A stretch of DNA of 64,000 nt, from positions 248,001 to 312,000 of the forward strand of contig NZ_JAVIFW010000001.1 in the NCBI RefSeq assembly GCF_031157275.1, read 5' to 3'. The position numbers and the translations under genes are program-made. Positions 35,604 to 44,896 of the stretch are shown here, piece by piece; position 1 is the stretch's first letter, and every line of letters begins with the position of its first letter. Origin of the DNA: Streptomyces sp. LHD-70 (GTDB taxonomy: Bacteria > Actinomycetota > Actinomycetes > Streptomycetales > Streptomycetaceae). The notes beneath the pieces were generated by a model that saw only the letters and a list, made by a program, of their open reading frames with translations, had not been told where the DNA came from and made no database searches.

Positions 35604-35776
35604 TCATCGCCCGGCCGGCGTGTGGCGTCGCAGTTCACTGCGGGCGAGGGCGTTCTTGTGGACCTCGCCCGGCCCGTCGGTGAGCCGCAGTGCGCGGACA
35701 CCTGCGAAGCCGGCGGCCAGGGGAAGTCCTGGGTCAGGCCTCCGGCACCGTGCACCTGGATCGCCACAGTGGCCCA
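35604..35776 (-). pseudogene. C-terminal remnant of an acyl-CoA dehydrogenase, frameshifted
   Basis: On the minus strand, one frame gives AIQVHGAGGLTQDF. After loss of one C in a run of C residues (about 35720), another frame gives AAGFAGVRALRLTDGPGEVH followed by KNALARSELRRH and a stop. Together they form the conserved C-terminus of an acyl-CoA dehydrogenase. No N-terminal part is found, so this is a decayed fragment upstream of etfB. Confidence 0.75.
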
Positions 35777-35915
35777 TGGAGATCGGACTTTCCGGTGCTG
35801 TCATGGCGCCCAGTCTCGAAGAGCCACGCGGCCGGGGATGTCGGAAGGGAGCGGCCTTCGGTGTCAGGGCTTTCTGACACGGGACCGGGCACGAGTATGC
35901 GACCACTCGACGAGG

Positions 35916-37169
35916 TCAGGCGTTGGTTTCCTTGTCCACGGCGGTCAGGGGCCAGCACCCCAGAGTCCCGGCGCCGGCGAGCGTCGTTGCACCAGCGACG
36001 AAGAGGGTGAGCTCGAGGCCCGCACAGTCGGCGCCGGATCCCCAGATCAGGGACCCCAGCCCCTGCCCACCGAGGAACACCACCTGGTAGGCGGCCAGGC
36101 CACGAGCGCGAACCCAGCGGGGGAGGGTGATCTGGAGGATGGCACCCAGGTGGGCGAGGACGAGCAGCCACGCAGCGCCGGCCGTGACGAGTGCCACCGC
36201 CCCGGCCCACGCCTCATTGGTCAGACCGAGGGTGACTATGCACGAGGACAACACGACGCTTGCGAGTGCGATCAGGCTGCTGCCCGACATCCTGCCGTCG
36301 AGGCGGGGGAGCAGCCAGGCGCCGAGCACCGCACCCAGCCCCGCCGCCGCGAGCAGGAGGCCGTAGCCCGTGGAGCTGAGTAGCAGGCGCTGGGCGGCCA
36401 CGACAGGTAGCAGGGCCCAGAGGATGGATCCGGGCACGACGAAGAGAGTCGCACGCAGCAGGATGCGGCGGGTGAGGCGCGAGCCTCGGATGAAGCGCAC
36501 CCCTGCTCGGACCGAAGAGAGCAGGCCTTCGCGGTCGCCCACCGGATTGAGCGCGGAGACTCCGCGGGTGGCCACCAGCCAGGCCATGACGGCGTACGCT
36601 GCGGCGCTGAGCGCGAAGACCACCGGCACTCCGGCGAGCGAGATCAGGGTCCCCGCTACGGCAGGCCCGACGGCCCGAGCGAGGTTCATGCTGATCCCGG
36701 TCAGTGCCGCCGCGGAGCGCAGCTCTGACTGCGGGACAAGGTCCGGCGTCATTGCCGACCAGGTCGGCATGCTCAGCGCGGAGCCGCAACCGAGGAGCAA
36801 TGTCAGCAGGAGCAGGACCTCGGGCCGGACTCCGGGGCCGGCCGTGAGCAAGGCGAGGACCACGCCCACGGTCGCCATGGTGGCCTGCGCTCCGGCCAGC
36901 AGCCATCGTCGATCTTGGTTGTCGGCGATGGCTCCGGCCGGGATCGCGAGAAAGAGGACGGGCAGCATACTCGCGGCCTGTACCAGCGCGACGAGGGACG
37001 CCGCGTTCGGCCGGCCGACGAGCAGCCACTGTGCGCCGACAACCTGCATCCACGACCCGACGACGGTGCCGAACTGGGCGAACCAGAGAGTGCGGTAGGC
37101 GGCATGACGCAGCGGGCTCATGGGAGAAACGCGCGCGCGTACGCCCGACTCAGCGGCGGTAGTCGTCAT
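35916..37169 (-). CDS. MFS transporter (EntS-like exporter class)
   Basis: This 417-residue protein has about 12 membrane helices. It starts near residue 18 with LRHAAYRTLWFAQFGTVVGSWM, followed by the loop PAGAIADNQDRRWLLAGAQ, which matches MFS motif A of the EntS/DUF894 class. It has MNLARAVGPAVAGTLISLAG in the fifth helix. Such proteins usually export drugs or siderophores. It sits between the etf genes and a two-component pair, and is divergent from the response regulator gene. The substrate is unknown. Confidence 0.85.
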   Translation of the reverse strand: MTTTAAESGVRARVSPMSPLRHAAYRTLWFAQFGTVVGSWMQVVGAQWLLVGRPNAASLVALVQAASMLPVLFLAIPAGAIADNQDRRWLLAGAQATMATVGVVLALLTAGPGVRPEVLLLLTLLLGCGSALSMPTWSAMTPDLVPQSELRSAAALTGISMNLARAVGPAVAGTLISLAGVPVVFALSAAAYAVMAWLVATRGVSALNPVGDREGLLSSVRAGVRFIRGSRLTRRILLRATLFVVPGSILWALLPVVAAQRLLLSSTGYGLLLAAAGLGAVLGAWLLPRLDGRMSGSSLIALASVVLSSCIVTLGLTNEAWAGAVALVTAGAAWLLVLAHLGAILQITLPRWVRARGLAAYQVVFLGGQGLGSLIWGSGADCAGLELTLFVAGATTLAGAGTLGCWPLTAVDKETNA

Positions 37170-37369
37170 ACCGGTGTGGCTCCTCACCTCGTCTGTGGAG
37201 TCAGTCTCGACCCGCCGTACATCGAAGGTCCGTCGGAAGAACGGCGCCCTGCTCGTCAGCGTTTGCTGACACAGAACGGTTGATCCCACCCGAGTGACAT
37301 GCTGGGAACTGTCTCCGACACGTGTTCGCTCGGCGTACGTGTCCCACGACCACGAAAGGCGCCCAGGCG

Positions 37370-38002
37370 TTGATCAACCTGTTGATCGTCGACGATCACA
37401 CGATCTTTCGAGCGGGCCTCGTCCGACTGCTGGAGGAGGAGCGCAGCATCGGCTCCGTCACCGAGGCCACCGACGCCCACAGCGCGCTCGAGCTGGTGCG
37501 CGAGGAGTCCTTCGACGTCGTCCTCCTCGATATCAACCTGCCGGTCAAGAGCGGGCTTGAGCTCCTCCCCGCGCTGAAGGACGTGGCGCCGCGGCTGCCC
37601 GTGATCATGCTGAGCATGTACTCCGCCGAGCAGTACGCCCTGCGCGCCTACGAAGCGGGCGCGAGCGCCTACGTGTCCAAGGACATGGATGCCGAGGTGC
37701 TCATGGCAGCGATCCGCAAGGTGGCCTCCGGAGGCCGCTACATCACTCCTGACATCGCGGAACAGATGCTGAGGAAGATCGATGCCGTGCCCGGAGAGAG
37801 CCCGCACCTGCAACTGTCCGCGCGCGAATTCGAGGTCATGACCAGGATCGCGAGCGGCGTCAGCCTGACAAGCATCGCGCACGAGCTGCACCTCAGCGTG
37901 AAGACGGTGAGCACCTATCGCACCCGGCTCCTGACGAAGCTGGGCCTTGACGGCAACGCCGAGCTTGTCCGGTACGCCCTGCAGCACCGTCTGATCGACT
38001 GA
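37370..38002 (+). CDS. NarL/FixJ-type response regulator
   Basis: This 210-residue protein has a receiver domain (IVDDHTIFRAGL, phosphorylated Asp in VVLLDINLPVKSG, about residue 56, and Lys in YVSKDMD). A LuxR-type HTH follows (LTSIAHELHLSVKTVSTYRT, about 165-184). It is convergent with a PAS histidine kinase, only 4 nt apart; the two are very probably partners. A TTG at 37370 is the best start, since the receiver fold begins at once; the Shine-Dalgarno is weak. Confidence 0.9.
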   Translation: MINLLIVDDHTIFRAGLVRLLEEERSIGSVTEATDAHSALELVREESFDVVLLDINLPVKSGLELLPALKDVAPRLPVIMLSMYSAEQYALRAYEAGASAYVSKDMDAEVLMAAIRKVASGGRYITPDIAEQMLRKIDAVPGESPHLQLSAREFEVMTRIASGVSLTSIAHELHLSVKTVSTYRTRLLTKLGLDGNAELVRYALQHRLID

Positions 38003-38006
38003 GCGG

Positions 38007-39089
38007 TCAGCGCACTGCGGCGGTCACCTGGATGACGACTCCACCGGTGGGGCCATTGCCGATGCTGACCGTGCCGCCGACCCGTCGGGCTCGCTCCCGG
38101 ATGCCTACCAGGCCCAACCCGGTCGTCGCCGTTCCTGCCTCGGGGAGTCCGCGTCCGTCGTCGGCCACCTCCAGGCGCACCGTGCCCTGGTCCTGGCTGA
38201 GCGTTACCCGGACGTGCGATGCCTCAGCGTGCCGGGCCACGTTGGTCAACGCCTCCTGGACGATCCGAAGCATCTCGAGCTCGGCCTCCGGGCCGAGCTC
38301 GGACCGCTCGTCGGGCAGGTCGACCGTGGTGTCGACCCTGAAGCGCGCAGTGAACCGGGCCGCGAGGTCCTGGATCGACGCGTGGAACCCGAGGTGGTCG
38401 AGCATGCTGGGTCGCAGCTCGTCGGACAGTCGGCGGACCGCCTCGATCGTCTCCTGCGCCAGGTCGGTGATCTCCCCCGTCAGCCGGAGCAGGCAGGTCG
38501 CCTCGTCGCCGGCCATCTCCCGGTCCCTGGTGTTCTCGATCCGCATCCTGAGCCGGGCGAGATCGAATTTCAACGCCGTCAGCATCCCGCCGATCACGTC
38601 GTGCAGCTCGAGAGCGATCCGGCCACGCTCCTTGTCCTGGATCGCCTCCACCACCGACATGAGCTGACGCAGTTGAGCACGTGACTCGACGAGTTCGGCG
38701 TGCGCTTCCTCCCGTGCCGTGACGTCGATGCCAATGCCCACCACGGCAGGCCGCTGGCGGTAGTCGACCCGCGTGCCGTGCAGCTCGATGGTCCTCCGCC
38801 CCAGACTCCGAAGGTTCGTACGGACGACGAAGTGGTCGTCGGGCCCCTCCGCCGCGATCCGCTTCTCGTACTGCGCCACGAGCGTCTCGCGCTGTTGTGG
38901 TGGCGCTACGTCTGCGAGGCCCCGCCCCATCAGCCGGTCCGGTGTGGTTCCGAAGAACGTCGCGAAGCTCCGGTTGACGTACTGCATGACGCCATCCTGG
39001 ATCAGATAGATGCCCGCTCCGGACTGATCGACGATCCCGCTGAACAACTGGACGATGTCGGCTGCATCGCCGTCCTCGAGCAGTTCCAT
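38007..39089 (-). CDS. PAS-domain sensor histidine kinase (HisKA_3 class)
   Basis: This 360-residue soluble kinase has an N-terminal PAS domain (IYLIQDGVMQYVNRSFATFF, about residues 27-46) and a PAC-like segment. HisKA_3 follows, with the His in IALELHDVIGGMLTALKFDL (about 181-200), and then HATPase (LTNVARHAEASHVRV, DDGRGLP, GLGLVGIRERARRVGG). No membrane helix is visible, so the signal is likely cytoplasmic, such as a metabolite or redox state. It pairs with the convergent NarL-type regulator. The pair may control island genes (inference). Confidence 0.9.
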   Translation of the reverse strand: MELLEDGDAADIVQLFSGIVDQSGAGIYLIQDGVMQYVNRSFATFFGTTPDRLMGRGLADVAPPQQRETLVAQYEKRIAAEGPDDHFVVRTNLRSLGRRTIELHGTRVDYRQRPAVVGIGIDVTAREEAHAELVESRAQLRQLMSVVEAIQDKERGRIALELHDVIGGMLTALKFDLARLRMRIENTRDREMAGDEATCLLRLTGEITDLAQETIEAVRRLSDELRPSMLDHLGFHASIQDLAARFTARFRVDTTVDLPDERSELGPEAELEMLRIVQEALTNVARHAEASHVRVTLSQDQGTVRLEVADDGRGLPEAGTATTGLGLVGIRERARRVGGTVSIGNGPTGGVVIQVTAAVR

Positions 39090-39150
39090 GCTGCTCCCCC
39101 TCCTTGTCAGTCCCCTTCCGTGCCAATCTCGTGCGGGCGGTGCCGCCGGC

Positions 39151-40056
39151 TCAGGCGAATCCCGGTGACGGAAGCACCTCCTTGGAGACACGCAGCACTG
39201 TAGCCAGCGCCGGGTTGTCGGCCTCGCGCCGCCACACGAGCCGTGAGTACGTCGGGGCGGTCCCTTCCCTCAGCGGGACCACAGCCAGTCCCTGCCGCGG
39301 CACCTGGATGGCAGCGGTGTCGACGGTCAGTGTGATGCCGACTCCTGCGGCCACCAGTGCCATCACCGTCCAGGAGTCGTTCGCGGTCTGTCGGACGCGT
39401 GGCACGAAGCCTGCGTCCTGGGCCGTGCGCACCAGCGCCTCCCGCAGGCTGGAACCCGGATCGGCCAGGGCCACGAACGGCTCGTCCCGGCACTCGGCGA
39501 GGCTCACGAGGTCGCGGCCGGCGAACGGGTGGTTCTCGGCAACGACCAGCACGTAGTGCTCCTCGGCGACGATGCGGTGCGCGATCCCGGGCGGCTCTGC
39601 CAGCCAACGGACGATCGCCAGGTCCAGCGCCCGGTCCGCCACCATGCGCAGCCCCTCGGAGGCGTACGTCGTGCTCCGCAGCGTCAGCTCGATTCCCGGG
39701 TGCCGCGTCCGAACGGCCTGGCTGAGGCTGCTCACCAGGATGTGTGACGACGGCCCGGCGAACCCCAGCCGGACCCGCCCCGCCTCGCCGGCACCCACCG
39801 CCCGTAGGGCGCGGCGTGCCCGCACCGCGCTCTCGACCAGTTCCCGTGCCGGCTCCACCAGGGCCTCACCGGCACTCGTCAGGCGCACGCTCCGCGTGGT
39901 CCGGTCGAACAGCCGGTCACCCAGGTCTGACTCGAGCTGTCGGATCGTCCGGCTCAGCGCCGGCTGCGTCAGATGCAGGCGCGCCGCGGCACGGCCGAAG
40001 TGCAGTTCCTCGGCCACGGCGAGGAAGGCGTCGAGCTGGCGTGTATCCACAGCCAT
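39151..40056 (-). CDS. LysR family transcriptional regulator
   Basis: This 301-residue regulator has an N-terminal winged HTH (FGRAAARLHLTQPALSRTIR, about residues 20-39) and a substrate-binding domain. It is divergent from an acyl-CoA dehydrogenase gene, with a 108-nt gap. That is the usual LysR arrangement for control of the adjacent operon. The effector is likely a pathway intermediate (inference). Confidence 0.93.
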   Translation of the reverse strand: MAVDTRQLDAFLAVAEELHFGRAAARLHLTQPALSRTIRQLESDLGDRLFDRTTRSVRLTSAGEALVEPARELVESAVRARRALRAVGAGEAGRVRLGFAGPSSHILVSSLSQAVRTRHPGIELTLRSTTYASEGLRMVADRALDLAIVRWLAEPPGIAHRIVAEEHYVLVVAENHPFAGRDLVSLAECRDEPFVALADPGSSLREALVRTAQDAGFVPRVRQTANDSWTVMALVAAGVGITLTVDTAAIQVPRQGLAVVPLREGTAPTYSRLVWRREADNPALATVLRVSKEVLPSPGFA

Positions 40057-40164
40057 CGATCATTGCATATCCCGCATCAATCAAACCGAGATCGGCATTG
40101 GACCTGAAACAAACAGCGAAGTGATCCTCGGGACCTGTCCCCTCAACCGGAAGAGAGAGAAAGC
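40057..40164. promoter_or_regulatory. Divergent promoter region with candidate LysR site
   Basis: The imperfect dyad ATTGCATATCCCGCATCAAT (about 40063-40082) has ATTG/CAAT ends and a T-N11-A type layout, as in LysR boxes. The gap drives the LysR gene leftward and the acyl-CoA dehydrogenase gene rightward. AAGAGAGAGA before the ATG at 40165 is the ribosome site. Confidence 0.45.
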
Positions 40165-41313
40165 ATGGACCCGCAGGACTTTGCTGACGCCATCGACGCG
40201 GTGCGCGCCTTCGTGCGCAAGGACGTGGTCGCCGCGGAGGAGGAGATCGAGGAGGCCGACCGGATCCCCGATCGGCTCCGCCGTAAGGCCGCGGACATGG
40301 GGCTGTTCGGCTACGCCCTTCCCGAGGAGTACGGCGGCCTCGGGCTATCCATGTCCGAAGAGGTCCGGCTCGCCATGGAGCTCGGCTGGACCACGCCGGC
40401 GTTCCGCTCGATGCTGGGGACGAACAACGGGATCGCCGGCCAGGTGCTCGTCAACTGCGGCACCCCCGAGCAGCGGGAACGGTACCTGCCCGGCATGGCC
40501 TCGGGAGAGCTCATCGGTTCCTTCGCGCTGACCGAGCCAGAGGCAGGCTCCGACCCGAGCGCCCTGCGCACCAGGGCCGTCCGGGACGGCGACGGTTACG
40601 TCCTCGCAGGCCAAAAGCGGTTCATCACCAACGCGCTCGATGCCGACCTGCTCATGGTCTTCGCCCGCACTGACCCCTCGGCTCCTGCCAACCAGGGCAT
40701 CTCGGCGTTCGTCGTCCCCGCGGGCACCGAGGGGGTCACAATCGGCCCCAAGGACGACAAGATGGGCCAGCGCGGCACGACCACGTCGGAGATCTTCTTC
40801 GACGGGGCCCGCGTCCCTGCCGCCAATCTCGTGGGGGGTGTCGAGGGCGAGGGCTTCTCGGCGGCGATGCGCTCACTCGCCAAGGGACGGCTGCACATCG
40901 CCGCGCTGTGCGTGGGCCTCGCCCAGCGCCTGATCCACGAGAGCACCGTCTACGCGACCACCGCGTCGCAAGGCGGCGAAAAGCTTGCGTCGTTCCAGCT
41001 GGTCCAGGCGATGCTCGCCGACAGCCAGACCGAGGCCTACGCCGGCCGGGCCATGGTGCTCGATGCAGCGAGGTCGTACGACGACGGGTCGGACCGGCGG
41101 ATGGCCACCTCCTGCGCCAAGCTCTTCTGTACCGAGATGGCGAACCGCGTGGCCGACCGTGCGGTCCAGGTCCATGGCGGCATGGGCTACATGAACGAGG
41201 TACCCGTTGCCCGCTTCTACCGCGACGTACGGCTCTTCCGGCTCTACGAGGGCACCAGCGAGATCCAGCGGCTCATCATCGCCAAGCAGATGCTCAAGGG
41301 GTCGCTCGGCTGA
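40165..41313 (+). CDS. Acyl-CoA dehydrogenase
   Basis: This 382-residue flavoprotein has FALTEPEAGSDPSALRTRAV (about residues 117-136, FAD/substrate motif), KRFITNALDADLLMVFART, and the C-terminal VQVHGGMGYMNEVPVARFYR with RLYEGTSEIQRLIIAKQML. The Glu of YEGT is the usual catalytic base. It introduces a 2,3 double bond in an acyl-CoA and hands electrons to ETF, whose genes are 5 kb to the left. A strong hairpin follows at 41335. Confidence 0.94.
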   Translation: MDPQDFADAIDAVRAFVRKDVVAAEEEIEEADRIPDRLRRKAADMGLFGYALPEEYGGLGLSMSEEVRLAMELGWTTPAFRSMLGTNNGIAGQVLVNCGTPEQRERYLPGMASGELIGSFALTEPEAGSDPSALRTRAVRDGDGYVLAGQKRFITNALDADLLMVFARTDPSAPANQGISAFVVPAGTEGVTIGPKDDKMGQRGTTTSEIFFDGARVPAANLVGGVEGEGFSAAMRSLAKGRLHIAALCVGLAQRLIHESTVYATTASQGGEKLASFQLVQAMLADSQTEAYAGRAMVLDAARSYDDGSDRRMATSCAKLFCTEMANRVADRAVQVHGGMGYMNEVPVARFYRDVRLFRLYEGTSEIQRLIIAKQMLKGSLG

Positions 41314-41334
41314 ACCCGGGGCGCGCACCAACAA

Positions 41335-41366
41335 GGGTCCCTGTCGGAGAAATCCGACAGGGACCC
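41335..41366 (+). terminator. Hairpin terminator after the first acyl-CoA dehydrogenase
   Basis: GGGTCCCTGTCGGA-GAAA-TCCGACAGGGACCC: a perfect 14-bp stem with a GAAA tetraloop. There is no T run, so it may only attenuate readthrough into the next gene. Confidence 0.75.
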
Positions 41367-41447
41367 TCGCCGTCCTCCGACTCCGGTGCAGGCACCCCTC
41401 TTCACAGAATGAGAGCACCGCCACGACGTACCTGGAGGACAGCCCCG

Positions 41448-43223
41448 ATGACCTACACGCCGCCCCTGCGAGACATGCGTTTCGCGCTCCACGAGGTGCT
41501 CGACGCCGCCTCGGTCCTGACATCGGCCGGCATCGAGATCGACCGCGACACGATCGACGGTGTCATCGAGGGTGCCGGCGAGATCTGTGCCGAGGTCATC
41601 GCCCCGCTCAACGCCCCCGGGGATGTGCAGGGTTGCCGGCGGGACGAGGAGGGTGTGCACACTCCCGATGGGTTCCAGGACGCCTACGAGAAGTACGTCG
41701 CCGGCGGCTGGCCGGCAGTCGACGCCGACGAGCGCGACGGGGGCGGCGGTCTCCCCAATGTCGTGGGCTCCCTCATCAAGGAGATGCTCGCGTCGGCCAA
41801 TCCTTCCTGGGCGCTCTACACCAGCCTCTCCGCCGGTGTGTACCGATGCCTCAACGCCAACGCCGGCGACGAGCTCAAGCAGACGTACCTCCCGAACCTG
41901 GCCTCCGGCCGCTGGACCGGCACGATGTGCCTCACCGAACCACACTGCGGCACCGACCTCGGCATGCTGACCACCCGGGCCGAACCGCAGGCCGACGGTA
42001 CCTACCTGATCTCGGGCACCAAGATCTTCATCACCTCCGGCGACCACGACCTCACCGACAACATCGTGCACCTCGTCCTTGCCCGGACGCCCGATGCGCC
42101 GGAGGGGACCCGCGGAATCAGCCTCTTCGTGGTGCCCAAGCACCAGCTCACCGACGACGGCGGGCCCGGTCGCGCCAACGGGGTGCATTGCGACGGGATC
42201 GAGTCGAAGATGGGCCTCCACGGCAGCGCGACGTGTGTCCTGCGGTTCGACGGCGCGGTCGGCCACCTCGTCGGCCAGGAGAACAAGGGCCTGGCCGCGA
42301 TGTTCGTGATGATGAACGGCGCCCGCCTCGGCACAGGGGTGATGGCCCTCGGCGTCGCCGAACGGGCGGTGCAGGCAGCCCTTGCGTACTCCCGGGAACG
42401 ACTGCAGTCGCGGGCCCCTTCGTCGCTGCGCGACCCGGCCAAGCCAGCCGATCCGATCATCAACCAGCCCGACGTCCGCCGCATGCTCCTGACCCAGCAG
42501 GCCTGGGTGGGTGGGGCCCGCATGTTCCTCTACTGGCTCGCCCTGCAGACCGACCTGCGCCGGAACGCGACAGATCTCGAGGTCCGGAGTCTGGCCGAAG
42601 ACCATCTGTCCCTCCTGACGCCCGTGGCCAAGGCCTTCGTCTCCGACCGCGCTGTCGACGTCTCCTCACTTGCCATGCAGGTGCTGGGCGGCGCGGGCTA
42701 CATCACCGACTATGGCGTCGAGCAGTGCCTGCGCGACGCCCGGATCCTGCCGATCTACGAGGGCACCAACGGGGTGCAGTCGCATGACCTGCTCGCCCGC
42801 AAGGTCATCGGCGACGGTGGGCGTCGAATGGAGCAACTCCTGGAGCTGGTGGCGCAGTTCACCGACCGGATCGCCGAGACGCCTGACCTCGTGCCGTTCG
42901 CGCTGACGCTGGACACCCTGACCCAGGACATCCGCGAGCTGACCCGCGACCTGATGGTCGGGACCGAGCAGGACGAGTTCCGCGTGGGCACCAGCGCGGT
43001 CGACTACTTGGAACTCATCGGCCACTACCTGTTTGCCCGGTTCTGGGCGCAGGCCGCCGAGCACGTCGTGGCTCTCGGCCCCGCTGCCACCCCTTTCCAC
43101 AAGCGCCAACTCGCACTCGCGCACTTCTACTTCGACAAATTGCTGCCGAACACGGCCGCGCTGCTCCTGCGCGCGCGATCGTCGACCGCAGTGCTCATGG
43201 ACCCTGCCGCGATCGACCGCTGA
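41448..43223 (+). CDS. Large acyl-CoA dehydrogenase (DmdC/FadE5-like, with extra C-terminal domain)
   Basis: This 591-residue enzyme is of the long acyl-CoA dehydrogenase class: GTMCLTEPHCGTDLGMLTTR (about 160), GTKIFITSGDHDL, DGIESKMGLHGSATCVLRFD, then VQVLGGAGYITDYGVEQCLR-like core motifs, IYEGTNGVQSHDLLARKV and an extra C-terminal helical domain of about 120 residues. Relatives include methylmercaptopropionyl-CoA and broad-chain acyl-CoA dehydrogenases. The substrate is unknown. It heads a run of four genes reading in the same direction. Confidence 0.93.
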   Translation: MTYTPPLRDMRFALHEVLDAASVLTSAGIEIDRDTIDGVIEGAGEICAEVIAPLNAPGDVQGCRRDEEGVHTPDGFQDAYEKYVAGGWPAVDADERDGGGGLPNVVGSLIKEMLASANPSWALYTSLSAGVYRCLNANAGDELKQTYLPNLASGRWTGTMCLTEPHCGTDLGMLTTRAEPQADGTYLISGTKIFITSGDHDLTDNIVHLVLARTPDAPEGTRGISLFVVPKHQLTDDGGPGRANGVHCDGIESKMGLHGSATCVLRFDGAVGHLVGQENKGLAAMFVMMNGARLGTGVMALGVAERAVQAALAYSRERLQSRAPSSLRDPAKPADPIINQPDVRRMLLTQQAWVGGARMFLYWLALQTDLRRNATDLEVRSLAEDHLSLLTPVAKAFVSDRAVDVSSLAMQVLGGAGYITDYGVEQCLRDARILPIYEGTNGVQSHDLLARKVIGDGGRRMEQLLELVAQFTDRIAETPDLVPFALTLDTLTQDIRELTRDLMVGTEQDEFRVGTSAVDYLELIGHYLFARFWAQAAEHVVALGPAATPFHKRQLALAHFYFDKLLPNTAALLLRARSSTAVLMDPAAIDR

Positions 43224-43272
43224 CGCCGGTCCCCATCCGATCCATCCGCTCACCCACGACGAAGGAACGAAC

Positions 43273-44052
43273 ATGAGCACTGCCAACGGCCTCTTCAGCC
43301 TCGAAGGACGCACCGCCCTCGTAACGGGCGGATCCCGTGGAATCGGCCTGCAGATTGCCGAGGCCCTCGGGGCCCAGGGCGCCCACGTACTGATCAGCTC
43401 CCGCAAGGCCGACTCCCTGGAGAGCGCCCAGCGGCACCTCTCCGGCCTGGGCGCGAAGGCGGAATGGATCGCTGCCGACTGCGGCAAGGAGGACCAAGTG
43501 GTCCGCCTCGCCGAGGATGCGATGGAGCGCCTTGGCAAGATCGACATCCTGGTCAACAACGCTGGCGCCACCTGGGGAGCGCGCACCGAGGACCACCCGC
43601 TCGCCGCCTGGGACAAGGTGATGAACCTCAACGTCCGCTCGATCTTCCTGCTTTCGCAGCAGGTCGCCAAGCTCTCCATGATCCCGGCCGGCTACGGCCG
43701 CATCCTGAACGTCGCGTCGATCGCGGGGCTCCGGGGCAACGCCCCCTCGTCGGCCAAAACCATCGCCTACAACACCAGCAAGGCCGCGGTCATCAACTTC
43801 ACGCGTGCCCTGGCAGCCGAGTGGGCGCCGTACGGCATCAACGTCAATGCGCTCGCGCCCGGCTTCTTCCCCTCCGACATGACGCGCGGAACGCTCGAGA
43901 ACCGTCTCGACCAGATCGTCGCTCGCGTCCCCCAGGGCCGCATCGGTGACGGCGACGACCTCAAGGGGGCGGCGCTGCTGTTCACGAGCAACGCCGGCAA
44001 GCACATCACCGGCCAGACCCTCGCCGTCGACGGCGGCGCGACCGCGATCTGA
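43273..44052 (+). CDS. SDR family oxidoreductase (3-hydroxyacyl-type or alcohol dehydrogenase)
   Basis: This 259-residue SDR has TGGSRGIG near residue 19, NNAGATWG near 97, Ser in NVASIAGLRG, YNTSKAA near 167, and the end VDGGATAI. It is in an operon with acyl-CoA dehydrogenase and crotonases, so a 3-hydroxyacyl-CoA or ring-alcohol substrate is plausible. GAAGGAAC precedes the ATG at 43273. Confidence 0.9.
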   Translation: MSTANGLFSLEGRTALVTGGSRGIGLQIAEALGAQGAHVLISSRKADSLESAQRHLSGLGAKAEWIAADCGKEDQVVRLAEDAMERLGKIDILVNNAGATWGARTEDHPLAAWDKVMNLNVRSIFLLSQQVAKLSMIPAGYGRILNVASIAGLRGNAPSSAKTIAYNTSKAAVINFTRALAAEWAPYGINVNALAPGFFPSDMTRGTLENRLDQIVARVPQGRIGDGDDLKGAALLFTSNAGKHITGQTLAVDGGATAI

Positions 44053-44084
44053 CCCGAGAACCCGACGATGCGAGGAGCAACTCC

Positions 44085-44870
44085 ATGAGCGAGAGCAAGC
44101 CCGGTGAGGTCACGATCCGGATCGACGGCCGGATCGCCGTCATCACCGTCGAGAACGAGTCGAAGAAGAACTCGTACACACCCGAGATGATGGAGCAGCT
44201 CAGCGAGCACCTGACCCGGTTCGAGGAGGACGACGAGCTCTGGGTCGCCGTCTTCTGCTCCGCCGGCAAGGACACGACCGCCGGCCTCGACATGCCCAAG
44301 TTCTTCGGCCCGACCGCGACTGCGAAGCCGCGCGACCCGGCAAAGGTCGACCCGTTCGGCCTGGGCCGCCGGTGCACCAAGCCGGTGATCGCCGTCGTCC
44401 AGGGCCTGACCTTCACCGTGGGCATCGAGATGATGCTCGCGGCGGACGTCGTCGTCGCTGCCGACACGGCCGTGTTCCAGCAGCTCGAGTCCAAGCGCGG
44501 CATCGCACCGATCGGCGGCGCCCACTTCCGCTACCTCACCCGCACCGGCTGGGGCAACGCGATGTACCACCTGTTCCTGTGCGACCGGTTCGACGCCAAG
44601 GAGGCGCTGCGACTCGGCTTCGTGCAGGAGGTCGTCCCGTTCGGCCGGCAGCACGACCGGGCCATCGAGCTCGCCCGGGAGATCTGCACCAACGCGCCAC
44701 TGGGCATCCGTGCGACCAAGGTCGGGGCCATGGCCTTCCTCGATGCGGCGGAGCAGGCCGCCATCGCCCAGATCCCGGCGATCCGCGACAAGGTCATGGA
44801 CTCCGACGACTGCAAGGAAGGCATCCAGTCGTTCATCGAGCGCCGCGAAGCGGTCTTCAAGGGCCGTTGA
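44085..44870 (+). CDS. Enoyl-CoA hydratase/isomerase (crotonase) family protein
   Basis: A 261-residue crotonase fold. The first oxyanion loop is DTTAGLDMPKFFG and the second is QGLTFTVGIEMMLAADVV. Of the two catalytic Glu positions known in hydratases, the first seems kept (QLESKRGIAP) but the second is replaced (IGGAHFRY instead of an E-containing loop). The reaction may therefore not be a plain hydration. It sits between the SDR and the FadB-like gene. Confidence 0.85.
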   Translation: MSESKPGEVTIRIDGRIAVITVENESKKNSYTPEMMEQLSEHLTRFEEDDELWVAVFCSAGKDTTAGLDMPKFFGPTATAKPRDPAKVDPFGLGRRCTKPVIAVVQGLTFTVGIEMMLAADVVVAADTAVFQQLESKRGIAPIGGAHFRYLTRTGWGNAMYHLFLCDRFDAKEALRLGFVQEVVPFGRQHDRAIELAREICTNAPLGIRATKVGAMAFLDAAEQAAIAQIPAIRDKVMDSDDCKEGIQSFIERREAVFKGR

Positions 44871-44896
44871 GCCGCGAAACGAGAGAGGTGAGCACC

